The notes: generated from the sequence alone by a model not told the origin. A DNA stretch of 64,000 nucleotides from Leisingera sp. ANG1 (GCF_000203975.2 NZ_AFCF02000001.1:999783-1063782), one strand, 5' to 3'. Positions 17,361-26,527 are shown, numbered from the stretch's first letter. Numbers and translations are program-made.

Positions 17361-17582
17361 ATGACCCTCGCAACCTCTGCCTGCACCACCTCTTGCCACC
17401 GCGTGAAACCGCAGCTTTCCCTGACCGCACGCCTGCGGCTGCATCTGGCTGCCTGGCGCCAGCGCCGCCAGCTGTCCCGGCTGGACGCCCGCGCGCTGGA
17501 GGACATCGGCGTGACCCGCGCCCAGGCGGACGCGGAGGCCCGCGGCGGGTTCTGGAAGGCGCCGGATCACTGGAGTTTCTGA
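17361..17582 (+). CDS. DUF1127 domain protein
   Basis: A 73-residue basic protein with the DUF1127 core WRQRRQLSRLDARALEDIGV (about 32-51) and a terminal GGFWKAPDHW. Small DUF1127 proteins are common in Rhodobacteraceae. In Rhodobacter and Agrobacterium some act in RNA turnover or phosphate and carbon adaptation, often through Arg-rich RNA binding. It is divergent from the LysR gene and closed by a strong terminator at 17617-17653, so it is a single-gene unit. Confidence 0.85.
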   Translation: MTLATSACTTSCHRVKPQLSLTARLRLHLAAWRQRRQLSRLDARALEDIGVTRAQADAEARGGFWKAPDHWSF

Positions 17583-17616
17583 GTAAGCTCCGACTTTACC
17601 GTGCGCACCTTTGCAG

Positions 17617-17653
17617 ACGGGCCGCTTCAACGCGGCCCGTTTTGTTGTTTTTC
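17617..17653 (+). terminator. Strong rho-independent terminator
   Basis: 9-bp stem ACGGGCCGC / GCGGCCCGT with a 6-nt loop, followed by TTTTGTTGTTTTT. It lies 35 bp past the DUF1127 stop. Confidence 0.85.
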
Positions 17654-17779
17654 ATGTATTTCTTTGTCCGAAATACTTGAACCGAACTCCGCTTCACCCG
17701 ATATTTGGCAGGAAAGCTGCGGCCCGCGGTCCTGTTCGTGTGCCGGCAGCGAGGGAGTAGATTACGGAGACCATTCCAA

Positions 17780-18556
17780 ATGGCACAATTCGATACCATC
17801 CGCTCTGCCGCCGGCGCCCGCGCCCAGCAGATTGATGAGGGCCTCCGCGCCCATATGAACAAAGTCTATGCCACCATGTCGGCAGGCACGTTCATCACCT
17901 TCCTGGCCGCCTGGGCGATTGCCGGGCTGGCTGTTACTTCTGACCCGGCCAACGCCGTGGCCCAGCTGAGCGCTGACAAATACCTGACCAACATCGGCTA
18001 TGCGCTTTATGCCTCGCCGCTGAAGTGGGTGATCATGTTTGCCCCGCTGGCCTTCATCTTCGGCATCGGTGCCGCCGCCAACCGTATGTCCGCGGCCGGC
18101 GTGCAGCTGCTGTTCTATGTCTTTGCCACCGTGATGGGCCTGTCGATCAGCTCGATCTTCCTGGTCTTCACCGGCGAAAGCATCGTGCAGGTGTTCCTGA
18201 TCACCTCCATCGCCTTTGCGGGCCTGTCGCTGGTGGGCTACACCACCAAGAAGGACCTTAGCGGCATGGGTTCCTTCCTGATCATGGGCCTGATCGGCCT
18301 GATCGTGGCCTCGATCGTCAACATCTTCCTGGCGTCCTCCGCCATGGCGTTTGCTATCTCGGTGATCGGCGTGCTGATCTTTGCGGGCCTGACCGCATAT
18401 GACACCCAGCGCATCAAGAACGACTACCTGCAGATGGCCCATGCCGGCGACCAGGAGTGGCTGGCAAAGTCCGCGATCATGGGCGCGCTGAGCCTGTATC
18501 TGGACTTCATCAACATGTTCATGATGCTGCTCCAGCTGCTTGGCAACCGCGAATAA
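17780..18556 (+). CDS. Bax inhibitor-1/YccA family membrane protein
   Basis: A 258-residue protein with seven predicted hydrophobic helices, including VIMFAPLAFIFGIGAAANRMS, and the late family signature GLTAYDTQRIKNDY (about 209-222), whose paired Asp residues form the pH sensor in BsYetJ. Family members are inner-membrane, pH-sensitive Ca2+ leak channels or FtsH-linked quality-control proteins. The start at 17780 follows GGAGACC. The gene ends in a strong terminator and is monocistronic. Confidence 0.93.
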   Translation: MAQFDTIRSAAGARAQQIDEGLRAHMNKVYATMSAGTFITFLAAWAIAGLAVTSDPANAVAQLSADKYLTNIGYALYASPLKWVIMFAPLAFIFGIGAAANRMSAAGVQLLFYVFATVMGLSISSIFLVFTGESIVQVFLITSIAFAGLSLVGYTTKKDLSGMGSFLIMGLIGLIVASIVNIFLASSAMAFAISVIGVLIFAGLTAYDTQRIKNDYLQMAHAGDQEWLAKSAIMGALSLYLDFINMFMMLLQLLGNRE

Positions 18557-18580
18557 CCGCAGGCCACATTCCAAACAGCG

Positions 18581-18615
18581 AGGGGCGGATCTCAACGATC
18601 CGCCCCTTTTCATTT
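18581..18615 (+). terminator. Strong rho-independent terminator
   Basis: 11-bp stem AGGGGCGGATC / GATCCGCCCCT with a 5-nt loop, then TTTCATTTG, 24 bp after the Bax inhibitor-1 stop. Confidence 0.85.
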
Positions 18616-18641
18616 GAACAACAATAACAAGGGGAACACCC

Positions 18642-19115
18642 ATGAAAATCATTGAGATCCCGGCGTCCGAGGCAGGCCGTTTGCTGCCATTGTTGCAGGA
18701 CTTGCACGCACTGCACGCGGAACATCAGCCGGAGAGGCATGTACCGGCCCCTGGCAGCGGCGATCTGGCTGCCTGGCTGCAGGACTGGCTGCAGGGGGAC
18801 AACGTCCATGCACTAGCTGCTGAGAGCCCGCAGGGGGCGCTGCTGGGCTACCTGATTTATGAACTGCAGGACCGCCCCGCCCTGCCCATCAGGGCGGCGG
18901 AGAAACGCGCCATGCTGCACCATATCTCCGTCACCGAAGCCTGGCGCCGGATGGGTGTTGGCAAGGCGCTGGTGGAGGTCATGAGGACGCGGGCGCTGGC
19001 GGAAGGCGCGACCGTGGTTGCGGCCACCTATGCGCCGTTCAACAGCGCCTCCGCCGCGCTGATGCAGGGCATGGGGATGGAACCTGTGCTGACCGTGGCA
19101 GAGTGGCGCGCCTGA
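18642..19115 (+). CDS. GNAT family N-acetyltransferase
   Basis: A 157-residue protein with the GNAT acetyl-CoA motif: HHISVTEAWRRMGVGKALVE (about 91-110), in which R-x-x-G-V-G-x-A is the pyrophosphate loop. A following strand (ATVVAATYAPFNSASAALMQGMGM) has the Asn/Ala helix typical of motif B. The acceptor substrate is unknown. It has its own promoter region after the terminator at 18581-18615 and is convergent with a small exported protein gene, with only 2 bp between their ends. Confidence 0.88.
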   Translation: MKIIEIPASEAGRLLPLLQDLHALHAEHQPERHVPAPGSGDLAAWLQDWLQGDNVHALAAESPQGALLGYLIYELQDRPALPIRAAEKRAMLHHISVTEAWRRMGVGKALVEVMRTRALAEGATVVAATYAPFNSASAALMQGMGMEPVLTVAEWRA

Positions 19116-19117
19116 GG

Positions 19118-19531
19118 TCAGCCCCCGGAACAGTCGAGGCCGGCGGAGATGGCAACAATGCCCTGGCGGCCCGCAAGCTCACTGAGGCCGCCGTACACGC
19201 GGCAGCCTGAGACGCTGCGGATCAAGTTCAGCAATTGCACCTCGGCAATCTCAGGCAATACAGGCACCGCACTGGTTCCGGCTGCGCTCAGCACCGCAAT
19301 ACCGGCGCTGCCCTCGCGCATCACACTGAGGGCCAGCCTGCGTCCGTTGATGCCGACGCTATGCTCGGCAACCACCTGACGGGCTGTCCCGCCCTCCCCG
19401 GCAGTTCCAGCTGCGGGCAAAGGCTCAACGCTGACCGCCGGGGGCAGCGGCACCGCCGCCTTGGTCTCAAAGAAACTGGAAACCGGTGCCCCGGCCACTG
19501 ACATTACCGCTGCCAAGAAGAAAACCCGCAC
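19118..19531 (-). CDS. Hypothetical exported protein
   Basis: A 137-residue protein with a short signal-like N-terminus (RVFFLAAVMSVAGAPVSSFF). An Ala/Pro-rich spacer follows, then a C-terminal part with two Cys (in SGCRVYGG and LDCSGG) that could form a disulfide outside the cytoplasm. I do not recognise the family. Base composition matches the neighbours. The 196 bp between it and rpmG hold only the rpmG terminator. Confidence 0.6.
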   Translation of the reverse strand: MRVFFLAAVMSVAGAPVSSFFETKAAVPLPPAVSVEPLPAAGTAGEGGTARQVVAEHSVGINGRRLALSVMREGSAGIAVLSAAGTSAVPVLPEIAEVQLLNLIRSVSGCRVYGGLSELAGRQGIVAISAGLDCSGG

Positions 19532-19675
19532 TGCACATCCACCCGTTCATTTGTTCACCCAGGGCATCAGGCTAGGCGTGAAATGGGGCGAGAAGGTGCC
19601 GGGGCGCAGGACAATGCGCGCAGCTTTTTCCGACAATTGAAGGCAGCAGGCATACGGACCACATGCCCCAAAAGA

Positions 19676-19702
19676 AAACGGGCCGCGCAGCGCGACCCGT
19701 TT
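19676..19702 (-). terminator. Terminator of rpmG
   Basis: On the minus strand a stem AAACGGG ... CCCGTTT, with an inner CGCG/CGCG pairing, is followed by TCTTTTGG. It begins 25 bp past the rpmG stop. Confidence 0.7.
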
Positions 19703-19727
19703 CCGGAAATCATCTCGAAAGGAAGGC

Positions 19728-19895
19728 TTACTTGATTTTGCCTTCTTTGTACTCGACGTGCTTGCGCACAACCGGGTCATACTTACGCACAACCATTTTC
19801 TCGGTCATGGTGCGTGCATTTTTCTTGGTCACATAGAAGTGGCCGGTGCCCGCGCTCGAGTTCAGGCGGATCTTGATGGTGGTCGGCTTCGCCAT
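19728..19895 (-). CDS. rpmG: 50S ribosomal protein L33
   Basis: A 55-residue protein, [20 protein letters not shown] to [11 protein letters not shown], with the L33 landmarks [11 protein letters not shown] and KYDPVVRKH. It has no Cys residues, so it is the zinc-independent (C-) form. AGGAGAAGCACC lies before the ATG. Bacterial L33 binds 23S rRNA near the E site and is dispensable in several species. It is a single-gene unit with a terminator. Confidence 0.97.
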   Translation of the reverse strand: MAKPTTIKIRLNSSAGTGHFYVTKKNARTMTEKMVVRKYDPVVRKHVEYKEGKIK

Positions 19896-20116
19896 GGTGC
19901 TTCTCCTGCGTCCGAAAAGGCAGGGGCCTCTCGGTAAATTCCTATCTGAAGCCCGGCTTTTACCCGCCCTGTGCCCCAAGTCAACAGCCAAATCGCCCGG
20001 AAGCCGCCCCAGAGGGCCAATTCTGCCCGCCCGCCCCGCACAACAGGGGCTTCCAGCGGCTTTCCCGCCGATCAGGGCGGTGAAACATAGCCTTCCGCCG
20101 TGATTGCCCCATTTCA

Positions 20117-21739
20117 ATGGCTGAAGATCCGCGCCACAGACCGAAAGCCCTGCCGATGCCCGAACCCGCGGAGTCCAGTCACTCAGCCCAGCAGCCGAAT
20201 CTTCTGGTGCGCGCAGTGGCCGGTCTGGCGGTTTCCTTGCGGTACAAGCTGCTGGCCGCCTTTCTAACCGGGACAGGCCTCGTGATTGTGCTTGCAGTGC
20301 TGGGTTTGCAGACGCTGCTGCAGGCCAATGAGCGGACCCGCCAGCTAATCCGCGATCAGGAACGCATCGCGGTATATAACCGCGTCTATCAAAGCAGCAG
20401 CGACGCAATGGCCTTTGCGTTGCACAGCATGCTTGAGCGTCCGGGCCGGATGGGCGTGCCCTCTGTTCAAGCCCTAAACGAGACACAGGACCTATCGCTG
20501 CTCTTGGCCCATGCGGTCCGCCGCTTGGGCGGCGAAGAGTCGCCAGAAGGCCGCCGCATGGCAGAGTTGAGAGCTGAAGCTAAGAGCCTTTCACGCGTTG
20601 CCTTTGACATCATCAACCGCCGCAACGACCGGGAATTCGCCGCTGTTATGGACTTAGTAGAGCGGCAGTTCGTCCCAAAGGCCCAAAGACTTCAGCGCAG
20701 CGCTTACACGATCCAGAAGGAGATTGAGGCGGAAATGAACCTGCGCGCGCAGGAGACCGCCCAGGCCTACGCCCGCGCCCGGTCCCTGGTTATCGGGGCG
20801 TGTGTGGCCGCGGTGCTGCTGTCGCTGCTGGCGGGCTATGCCATTTCCGCCTCGGTGCTGTGGCCGGTGGAGCAGATCGGCCGCACCCTGAGTGCGGTCG
20901 CTTCCGGGAATTTCACGGCCCGGGCCAGGGTTTCAAACCGGGATGAATTCGGCGGGCTGGCACGGAATGTGAACAGCATGAGCCGCGAACTGGGCGCGCT
21001 ATACGAGGAGGTCAATGCGCAAAAGGAAGAACTGCAATCCTGGAACAGCCAACTGGAGCGCAAGGTGGCGCAGCAAGTCGCGGAACTGGAACGGACCAAC
21101 AGGCTGCGCCGCTTCCTGCCGGAGCCAGTGGCGGCGATGATCGTCAATGCAGGCGGCGGCAGCACCCTGCTGAACAGCCAGCGCCGCACCGTGACGGTTC
21201 TGTTTGCCGACCTGCGCGGCTTTACTGCATATGCCAATGCGGTTGCTCCCGAGCAGGTGATTGCCGCGCTCAACGCCTTCCATCAGGTCTCTGGCCCGCT
21301 GATCGAGGAGGCCGGCGGCACGCTGGAGCGGTTTCTGGGTGACGGCCTTCTGGTCCTGTTCAACGCGCCATTGCCCTGCGAAAACCCGGCTAGGCGGGCG
21401 CTGGATCTGGCAGAACAGATGCAGGCAGCCTTTCCGGATGCGGTGAAACCGTTTCAAACCGGCAGCAGCCGGATCGGCTTGGGGATCGGGATTGCCACTG
21501 GCGAGGCAACACTGGGGCAAATCGGTTTCGAAGGGCGGCTGGACTATGCCGCCATTGGCGCAGCGCCGAACCTGGCAGCCAGGCTCTGCGACAAGGCAGA
21601 CAGCGGAAAGATCCTGCTGTGCGAGACAACAGCCCAGGCCATAGGTGCGGGTTTGCAAGAGGCCGGAGAGTTCGACTTGAAGGGCATTCCCGGGCCGGCC
21701 ATCGTCTATGAGCCGATTAAACGCGCAGAAGGCCTGTAA
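20117..21739 (+). CDS. HAMP-linked class III adenylate/guanylate cyclase
   Basis: A 540-residue inner-membrane sensor enzyme. Helix 1 is at about 45-68, a periplasmic sensor region at 69-222, helix 2 at 224-246, HAMP at 247-300, a coiled coil at about 295-330, and the cyclase domain at 355-530. Metal ligands D365 (FADLRGF) and D409 ([10 protein letters not shown]), purine-contact D476 and the transition-state pair N485/R489 (NLAARL) are present. The usual adenine-contact Lys, four residues before D409, is Arg405. Output is predicted as cAMP, though the Arg makes purine choice less sure. Its last codons overlap the 3' end of rnpB on the other strand. Confidence 0.88.
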   Translation: MAEDPRHRPKALPMPEPAESSHSAQQPNLLVRAVAGLAVSLRYKLLAAFLTGTGLVIVLAVLGLQTLLQANERTRQLIRDQERIAVYNRVYQSSSDAMAFALHSMLERPGRMGVPSVQALNETQDLSLLLAHAVRRLGGEESPEGRRMAELRAEAKSLSRVAFDIINRRNDREFAAVMDLVERQFVPKAQRLQRSAYTIQKEIEAEMNLRAQETAQAYARARSLVIGACVAAVLLSLLAGYAISASVLWPVEQIGRTLSAVASGNFTARARVSNRDEFGGLARNVNSMSRELGALYEEVNAQKEELQSWNSQLERKVAQQVAELERTNRLRRFLPEPVAAMIVNAGGGSTLLNSQRRTVTVLFADLRGFTAYANAVAPEQVIAALNAFHQVSGPLIEEAGGTLERFLGDGLLVLFNAPLPCENPARRALDLAEQMQAAFPDAVKPFQTGSSRIGLGIGIATGEATLGQIGFEGRLDYAAIGAAPNLAARLCDKADSGKILLCETTAQAIGAGLQEAGEFDLKGIPGPAIVYEPIKRAEGL

Positions 21740-22130
21740 GCCGGATCCTGTCCCCCCTGCCCCGTAAGGCAGGGATCGATGGCCATTCGTCTAGGCGGCG
21801 CATTGCTGCGCCGCTCAAGCTGCCAACCCGGTCCCTCTCGGCTGAAGCGAACCTAGCGGCGGTTTTCCGGCGGACCGGAACCTGCCCGCGCGGGGACCCT
21901 ATTTGGCATTGCTCCCGGTGGGGCTTGCCGTGCCGCCCCTGTTGCCAGGGGCGCGGTGGGCTCTTACCCCACCGTTTCACCCTTACCAGCCCGGAGGCTG
22001 GCGGTCTGTTTTCTGTGGCGCTTTCCGTCGGGTTTCCCCGCCCGGGCATTACCCGGCACCGCTGCTTCATGGAGTCCGGACTTTCCTCGCGGAGCGGACG
22101 CTCCCCGCGGCCATCCAGCCTTCTGCGCGG
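21722..22130 (-). ncRNA. rnpB: RNase P RNA, bacterial class A
   Basis: On the minus strand the conserved GAGGAAAGTCCGGACTCC block lies at 22071-22088, followed by GCCGGGTAATGCCCGG, the GGGTAAGAGCCCACCGCG region and a terminal CCGGCTTACAGG. The P1 helix closes between CGCGCAGAAGG (22129-22119) and CCTTCTGCGCG (21732-21722), fixing both ends to within a few bases. It is the catalytic RNA that matures tRNA 5' ends. The 3' strand of P1 lies inside the last 18 bp of the convergent cyclase gene. Confidence 0.93.
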
Positions 22131-22135
22131 GGTGA

Positions 22136-22164
22136 GGCGTAGGAACAACGGCGCGCGGCGTCAA
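22136..22164 (-). promoter_or_regulatory. Candidate rnpB promoter
   Basis: On the minus strand TTGACG (22164-22159), a 17-bp spacer and TACGCC (22141-22136) end about 6 bp before the expected RNA 5' end. The -35 is good and the -10 weak but GC-rich as in some alphaproteobacterial stable-RNA promoters. Confidence 0.45.
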
Positions 22165-22181
22165 GCGGATAGTTCGGCGGC

Positions 22182-22245
22182 AGGGGCATTGCCCCTCTTG
22201 GCCCCAGGGCCAATTCACCCCTGGGTATTGCAAACCAGAAAGAAG
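22182..22245 (+). repeat. Interspersed repeat, copy B
   Basis: Hairpin AGGGGC-ATT-GCCCCT (22182-22196) and a second stem CCCAGGG / CCCTGGG (22203-22225) run into the box GGGTATTGCAAACCAGAAAG ending AAG at 22245. Nearly the same box as at 1304-1327. It lies between the amidase stop and the rnpB promoter. Confidence 0.6.
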
Positions 22246-22257
22246 CCCGCCGGTCTC

Positions 22258-22935
22258 TTAGGCAAGCGGCAGGAAATCTTCAGCAGAGAGCGGGCCGCGC
22301 GCCCAGGGGCGGAACCGGAGGCGCACGGCGGCCAGCAGCGTTTCATCATCGGAAGGCGCCGTGAAACCGGCGGTGGCGGCGGCGGCGCGGAAGTGCGCGA
22401 AGGTCACCGTCTGCGGCAGAGGTGCGCCCCCGCCATCCGCAGCCAGGCCCTGCCGGGCCAGGCGCGCCCAGTCAAAGCGGGGACCCGGATCGAACTTGCG
22501 GCCCGGCGCCATGCAGGAATGGCCGATCACGCCCGCAGGCGGGATATTCCAGCGCTGCATGATGCCCTGCATCAAATCTTCGAGCACCGCCATCTGCAGC
22601 GCGCTGAAAGGATGGGTACCGAGGTTATCAAGCTCGATGCCTATGGAGCGGGAGTTGATGTCGTCCTGACCTGCCCATTCTCCTGCGCCTGCGTGCCAGG
22701 CCCGGCTGTCCTCGGCCACCATCTGCCAGAGGGTCCCATCCGCGCCGATCAGGTAGTGGGCGGAGACCTCTGCTGCCGGATCGCAAAGCCGCTCCAGCGC
22801 CGCACGCGCACTGTCCATAGCGGTGTAGTGCAAAACAATCAGGGACGGTGTCAGACCGTCCCTGCGCGGCCCGAAGTTCGGGCTGGGATGCCAAATGGCG
22901 CCTGACTGATCAGCCCTGCCCGTATCAGGCGTCAT
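22258..22935 (-). CDS. N-acetylmuramoyl-L-alanine amidase (Amidase_2/AmpD-AmiD type)
   Basis: A 225-residue zinc amidase. Ligands fit H36 (LIVLHYTA), H139 (GHSCMAPGRKFDPG) and D149, with E101 (GIELDN) as catalytic base. A C-terminal helical tail (about 175-225) may bind peptidoglycan. It cleaves the bond between muramic acid and L-Ala of the stem peptide. No signal peptide is evident, so it is either a cytosolic AmpD-like recycling enzyme or exported another way. Its ATG overlaps the stop of the preceding lipoprotein gene (TGATG), so translation is coupled. Confidence 0.9.
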   Translation of the reverse strand: MTPDTGRADQSGAIWHPSPNFGPRRDGLTPSLIVLHYTAMDSARAALERLCDPAAEVSAHYLIGADGTLWQMVAEDSRAWHAGAGEWAGQDDINSRSIGIELDNLGTHPFSALQMAVLEDLMQGIMQRWNIPPAGVIGHSCMAPGRKFDPGPRFDWARLARQGLAADGGGAPLPQTVTFAHFRAAAATAGFTAPSDDETLLAAVRLRFRPWARGPLSAEDFLPLA

Positions 22936-23720
22936 CAGTTCTGGACGGCCAGCCGGTACGGGGCCGGATCCCAGCCGCAGGCAAAGCCGTCTCCGTCCGG
23001 ATCCAGCACCTTGCGGTCCCGCTGAGGGCCGCCGCTTTCGAGGAAGGCGATCTGGGCCTGATCCGGCGAGGCGAATTCAGCACAGTTGCGCGCGCTGCGG
23101 GCCTTCAGGTTGATGCCTGCGCGAGTATAGAGGCGCACCCCCTTGGGGTTGGAGGTGCTGAGCGCGTATTTCACGATGTTCGGCCCGGTATCGCCGGCCC
23201 GCTGCGGCACGGCAGTGGGCTGCACCTGCTGGTACTGCGACCGCTGGCGCTCAAGCCGGGCGGCATCGCTTTCGATCGACTGGCGGGAGGCAACCGCCTC
23301 AAAGTCATTCTCGTCCGAAATACTGGCGTTGCCGATCAGCGCCGGCGCCGGGTTGGAGGGGCTTGCATCCAGCGGTGCAGTGCCGGTGCTGGAACTGCTG
23401 CGCGAGGCGGCCAGGGCTGCCTCTGTCTGGCGGGTGATATCGGCATCGCTGGACGCCGCCGCAGCGGTGCTGAAGGTACCGGCCGAAGTGGTGGCGGCAG
23501 CGCTGCGTGGCGCCGCCCCTGACGGGGACGGCACCGACTCGGTGGATACCCGCGCCGGCGGCACCAGCGGATCGCCATTGATGGTGGTGCCTGCGGCCGG
23601 CGGCGGCGCAAACGGGTCGCCGTCGATGCCAACGCCCGCGGCGCTGTCCGGAACCTGGGGGGAACAGGCAGCCATAACCAGAAGGCTGCCTGCGGCGGCG
23701 TAAGATGCGAATGCGCGCAT
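22935..23720 (-). CDS. Lipoprotein with C-terminal excalibur-like domain
   Basis: A 261-residue protein. A lipobox near MAAC puts the lipidated Cys at position 19. A long Ser/Ala/Pro-rich disordered region (20-150) is followed by a compact C-terminal part with a Cys pair and DPDGDGFACGWDP, the calcium-loop pattern of excalibur domains. Cell-envelope location is predicted, and coupling with the amidase gene points to a peptidoglycan-related task. The start at 23720 was chosen because it begins the signal sequence. Domain name is my reading of the DxDGDGxAC pattern. Confidence 0.7.
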   Translation of the reverse strand: MRAFASYAAAGSLLVMAACSPQVPDSAAGVGIDGDPFAPPPAAGTTINGDPLVPPARVSTESVPSPSGAAPRSAAATTSAGTFSTAAAASSDADITRQTEAALAASRSSSSTGTAPLDASPSNPAPALIGNASISDENDFEAVASRQSIESDAARLERQRSQYQQVQPTAVPQRAGDTGPNIVKYALSTSNPKGVRLYTRAGINLKARSARNCAEFASPDQAQIAFLESGGPQRDRKVLDPDGDGFACGWDPAPYRLAVQN

Positions 23721-23760
23721 GGGGTACCTGTCAGCTCTGCTCAATTGCTTGCGCAGAGGT

Positions 23761-25248
23761 TTACCACCATTGCTGCGGTTTGGCTACAAAGCCGGCCGCA
23801 TTCTCCAGCGCATAGGCAGTGTTCAGCAGATCGCCCTCTTCCCAGGGCTTGCCGATCAGTTGCAGACCCAGCGGCAGGCCCTGGCTGTCCAGCCCTGCGG
23901 GGACCGCAACACCCGGCAGGCCCGCCAAGTTCACGGTGACGGTGAAGACGTCGTTAAGGTACATCTGCACCGGATCCGCCTCGGTCATCTCGCCCAGGCC
24001 AAAGGCCGCGGACGGGGTCGCCGGGGTCAGGATTGCGTCGACACCGGCAGCAAAAGCGTCCTCGAAGTCCTTCTTGATCAGGGTGCGGACACGGCGGGCG
24101 CGATTGTAGTAGGCGTCGTAGAAGCCGGCCGACAGCACGTAGGTGCCGACCATCACGCGGCGCTGCACTTCGTGGCCGAAGCCCTCGGCGCGGGTCTTCT
24201 CGTACATCTCGGTGATGCCGTCGCCTGCTTCCAGCGTGGCGCGGCGGCCATAGCGGACGCCATCGTAACGGGCGAGGTTCGAGGAGGCCTCAGCCGGGGC
24301 AATCACGTAGTAGGCCGGAAGTGCGTATTTGGTGTGGGGCAGCGAGATATCGACGATCTCGGCACCGGCGGCCTTCAGCATCTCGGCGCCGTCTGCCCAC
24401 AGTTTCTCGATCTCACCCGGCATGCCGTCCATGCGGTATTCCTTGGGGATACCGATCCTCTTGCCGCGGATGTCGCCGGTCAGCATCGCCTCGAAATCCG
24501 GAACCGCCAGTTCGGCAGAGGTCGAATCCTTCGGGTCGTGGCCGCACATGGCTTCCAGCATGATGGCGGCGTCGCGCACCGACTTGGTCATCGGGCCGGC
24601 CTGATCCAGCGAGGAGGCAAAGGCAACGATGCCCCAGCGCGAGCAGCGGCCGTAGGTCGGCTTGATGCCAACGGTGCCGGTGAAGGCAGCGGGCTGGCGG
24701 ATCGAGCCGCCGGTGTCGGTGCCGGTGGCCGCCAGGCAGAGGTCGGCGGCAACGGCTGAGGCGGAACCGCCGGAGGAGCCGCCCGGGGTCAGCTGGGCGT
24801 CGTCATTGCCGCGGCGCCATGGGCTGACGGCATTGCCGTAGACGGAGGTTTCGTTGGAGGAGCCCATGGCGAATTCGTCCATGTTCAGCTTGCCCAGCAT
24901 GACGGAGCCGGCATCGGCCAGTTTCTGGCTGACGGTGGATTCATACTCCGGCTTGAAGCCTTCGAGAATCTTGGAAGCCGCCTGCGAGGGCACGCCCTTG
25001 GTGCAGAACAGATCCTTGATGCCGATCGGCAGGCCGCACATTGAGGGGGCATCGCCCGCCTTGATGCGCTCGTCCGCAGCCTTGGCGCGTTCCATTGCCA
25101 GCTCAGGCGTCTTGTGCACGAAGGCATTGAGCGCATCAGCCGCGTCGATTGCCTTGAGGCAGGCCTCGGTCAGTTCAACAGAGGTGGTATCGCCCTTGCG
25201 CAGCGCGTCGCGGGCCTCTGCCAGGGTCAATTTATTGAGTTCGGTCAT
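23761..25248 (-). CDS. gatA: Asp-tRNA(Asn)/Glu-tRNA(Gln) amidotransferase subunit A
   Basis: A 495-residue amidase-signature protein with the catalytic triad K78 (GIKDLF), S158 (GGSSGGS) and S182 ([11 protein letters not shown]). It releases ammonia from glutamine for GatB, which converts misacylated Glu-tRNA(Gln) or Asp-tRNA(Asn). The length is normal. It follows gatC after an 87-bp gap that contains a 10-bp perfect hairpin. gatB is not in the window, as in many alphaproteobacteria where gatB is separate. Confidence 0.96.
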   Translation of the reverse strand: MTELNKLTLAEARDALRKGDTTSVELTEACLKAIDAADALNAFVHKTPELAMERAKAADERIKAGDAPSMCGLPIGIKDLFCTKGVPSQAASKILEGFKPEYESTVSQKLADAGSVMLGKLNMDEFAMGSSNETSVYGNAVSPWRRGNDDAQLTPGGSSGGSASAVAADLCLAATGTDTGGSIRQPAAFTGTVGIKPTYGRCSRWGIVAFASSLDQAGPMTKSVRDAAIMLEAMCGHDPKDSTSAELAVPDFEAMLTGDIRGKRIGIPKEYRMDGMPGEIEKLWADGAEMLKAAGAEIVDISLPHTKYALPAYYVIAPAEASSNLARYDGVRYGRRATLEAGDGITEMYEKTRAEGFGHEVQRRVMVGTYVLSAGFYDAYYNRARRVRTLIKKDFEDAFAAGVDAILTPATPSAAFGLGEMTEADPVQMYLNDVFTVTVNLAGLPGVAVPAGLDSQGLPLGLQLIGKPWEEGDLLNTAYALENAAGFVAKPQQWW

Positions 25249-25298
25249 TTTATCGCCTCTCTTAGGCAAATGTCATTGGGCTCCGCCCGTTCACAGCT

Positions 25299-25321
25299 GA
25301 AACCGTCCCCCGGACGGTTTC
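25299..25321. other. Perfect hairpin between gatC and gatA
   Basis: GAAACCGTCC / GGACGGTTTC with a CCC loop forms a 10-bp stem, 14 bp past the gatC stop and 51 bp before the gatA start. No T-run follows in the minus direction. It could be a processing, stability or attenuation element within the operon mRNA. Confidence 0.5.
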
Positions 25322-25335
25322 CAAGACGCTGCTCA

Positions 25336-25623
25336 CTACTCCACGACTTTGGGCACTGCGAAGAAGCCTTCGCGGGCGTCCGGCGCATTGGCCAGTACCT
25401 TGTCCTGCTGGCTGCCGTCGGTGACTTCGTCCTTGCGGCGCTTCAGGCGCTGCGGGGTGACGGAGGTCATCGGCTCGACGCCCTCGACATCCACCTCGTT
25501 CAGCTGCTCGATGAAGCCCAGGATGTTGTTGAACTCGTCTGCCAGCGCCGGCAGAGCGTCGTCCTCGACCTTGATCCGGGCCAGTTTGGCCACCTTGGCG
25601 GCGGTGCTTTGGTCAATCGACAT
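25336..25623 (-). CDS. gatC: Asp-tRNA(Asn)/Glu-tRNA(Gln) amidotransferase subunit C
   Basis: A 95-residue protein with the GatC landmarks KVAKLARIKVED near the N-terminus, NNILGFIEQLNEVDVEGVEPM in the middle, and the C-terminal belt ending GFFAVPKVVE that wraps GatA and GatB. It stabilises the GatCAB complex. Start at 25623 (MSIDQST). It heads the gatC-gatA unit and is divergent from a UPF0173 gene. Confidence 0.95.
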   Translation of the reverse strand: MSIDQSTAAKVAKLARIKVEDDALPALADEFNNILGFIEQLNEVDVEGVEPMTSVTPQRLKRRKDEVTDGSQQDKVLANAPDAREGFFAVPKVVE

Positions 25624-25798
25624 GGAAACCCTCATCTGGTGTTACTGAGGCATTTACCGCCGTGCCGCCTGCGCTGCAAGCCTGCAACGGGCGGCCGGGC
25701 GGCAAACGGGGTGGCGCACCCATTTTCCGGCACGTTTGCATTCCTTTTCGCCCGCAGCCTGTTAGGCTTCCGCTAAGGAGAACGGGAGGAGAAATGCG

Positions 25799-26491
25799 AT
25801 GAAGATCATTTGGCTGGGCCACGGCTCATTCCGTATCGAAACAAGCGGTCAGGTGCTGCTGGTGGACCCCTGGCTGAGCGGCAATCCGGTGCTGCCGGAA
25901 GAAAGCCACGAGGCCGCCATTGCCGGCGCCACCCATATTCTGCTGACCCATGTGCATTTCGACCATGTGGTGGACGTGCTGCCCTTGGCAAAACGGCTGG
26001 AAGTGCCGGTGGTGGGGCAATACGACCTGATGGGCCTCTGGGGCGAGACCGAAGGGGTGCAGACTACCGGGTTCAACAAGGGCGGCACGGTGGATCTGGG
26101 CGGGGTCAAGGTTGCGATGGTTCCGGCCTCCCACAGCTCCACCTTCAACACCCAGGACGGGCTGCGCACCGGCGGTTCGGAAGTGGGCTACATGCTGATG
26201 GCGGAGGGCAAGACGGTCTACCTGTCCGGCGACACCGCGATCATGGCCGACATGGAGTGGATGGGCGATTACTACAAGCCGGACGTTGGCATCCTGTCGG
26301 CGGGCGGCCATTTCACCATGGACATGAAACAAGCCGCCTATGCGGCGAAGCGTTATTTCAATTTCAAAACGGTGATTCCCTGCCACTACAAGAGCTTCCC
26401 GGTCCTGGAGCAGGACGCCAAGGACCTGACCGAAGGGCTGCCCGGCGTCGATGTCATTGAGCCGGAAGTGATGAAGGCAATCGAAGTCTAA
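25799..26491 (+). CDS. UPF0173 metal-dependent hydrolase (metallo-beta-lactamase fold)
   Basis: A 230-residue protein. LGHGSFRIE (6-14) opens the fold, HVHFDH at 51-56 is the HxHxDH metal motif, and LSGDTAIMADM and the late CHYKSFP supply further ligands. It belongs to the small YtkL/UPF0173 subgroup of metallo-beta-lactamase-fold hydrolases, whose substrates are mostly unknown. A GGAGGAG-like site precedes the ATG. Convergent with tag across a gap with two hairpins. Confidence 0.88.
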   Translation: MKIIWLGHGSFRIETSGQVLLVDPWLSGNPVLPEESHEAAIAGATHILLTHVHFDHVVDVLPLAKRLEVPVVGQYDLMGLWGETEGVQTTGFNKGGTVDLGGVKVAMVPASHSSTFNTQDGLRTGGSEVGYMLMAEGKTVYLSGDTAIMADMEWMGDYYKPDVGILSAGGHFTMDMKQAAYAAKRYFNFKTVIPCHYKSFPVLEQDAKDLTEGLPGVDVIEPEVMKAIEV

Positions 26492-26527
26492 CCCGAGCAG
26501 GCTGGCCGTGTTCTCCCGCCCGTCGCC

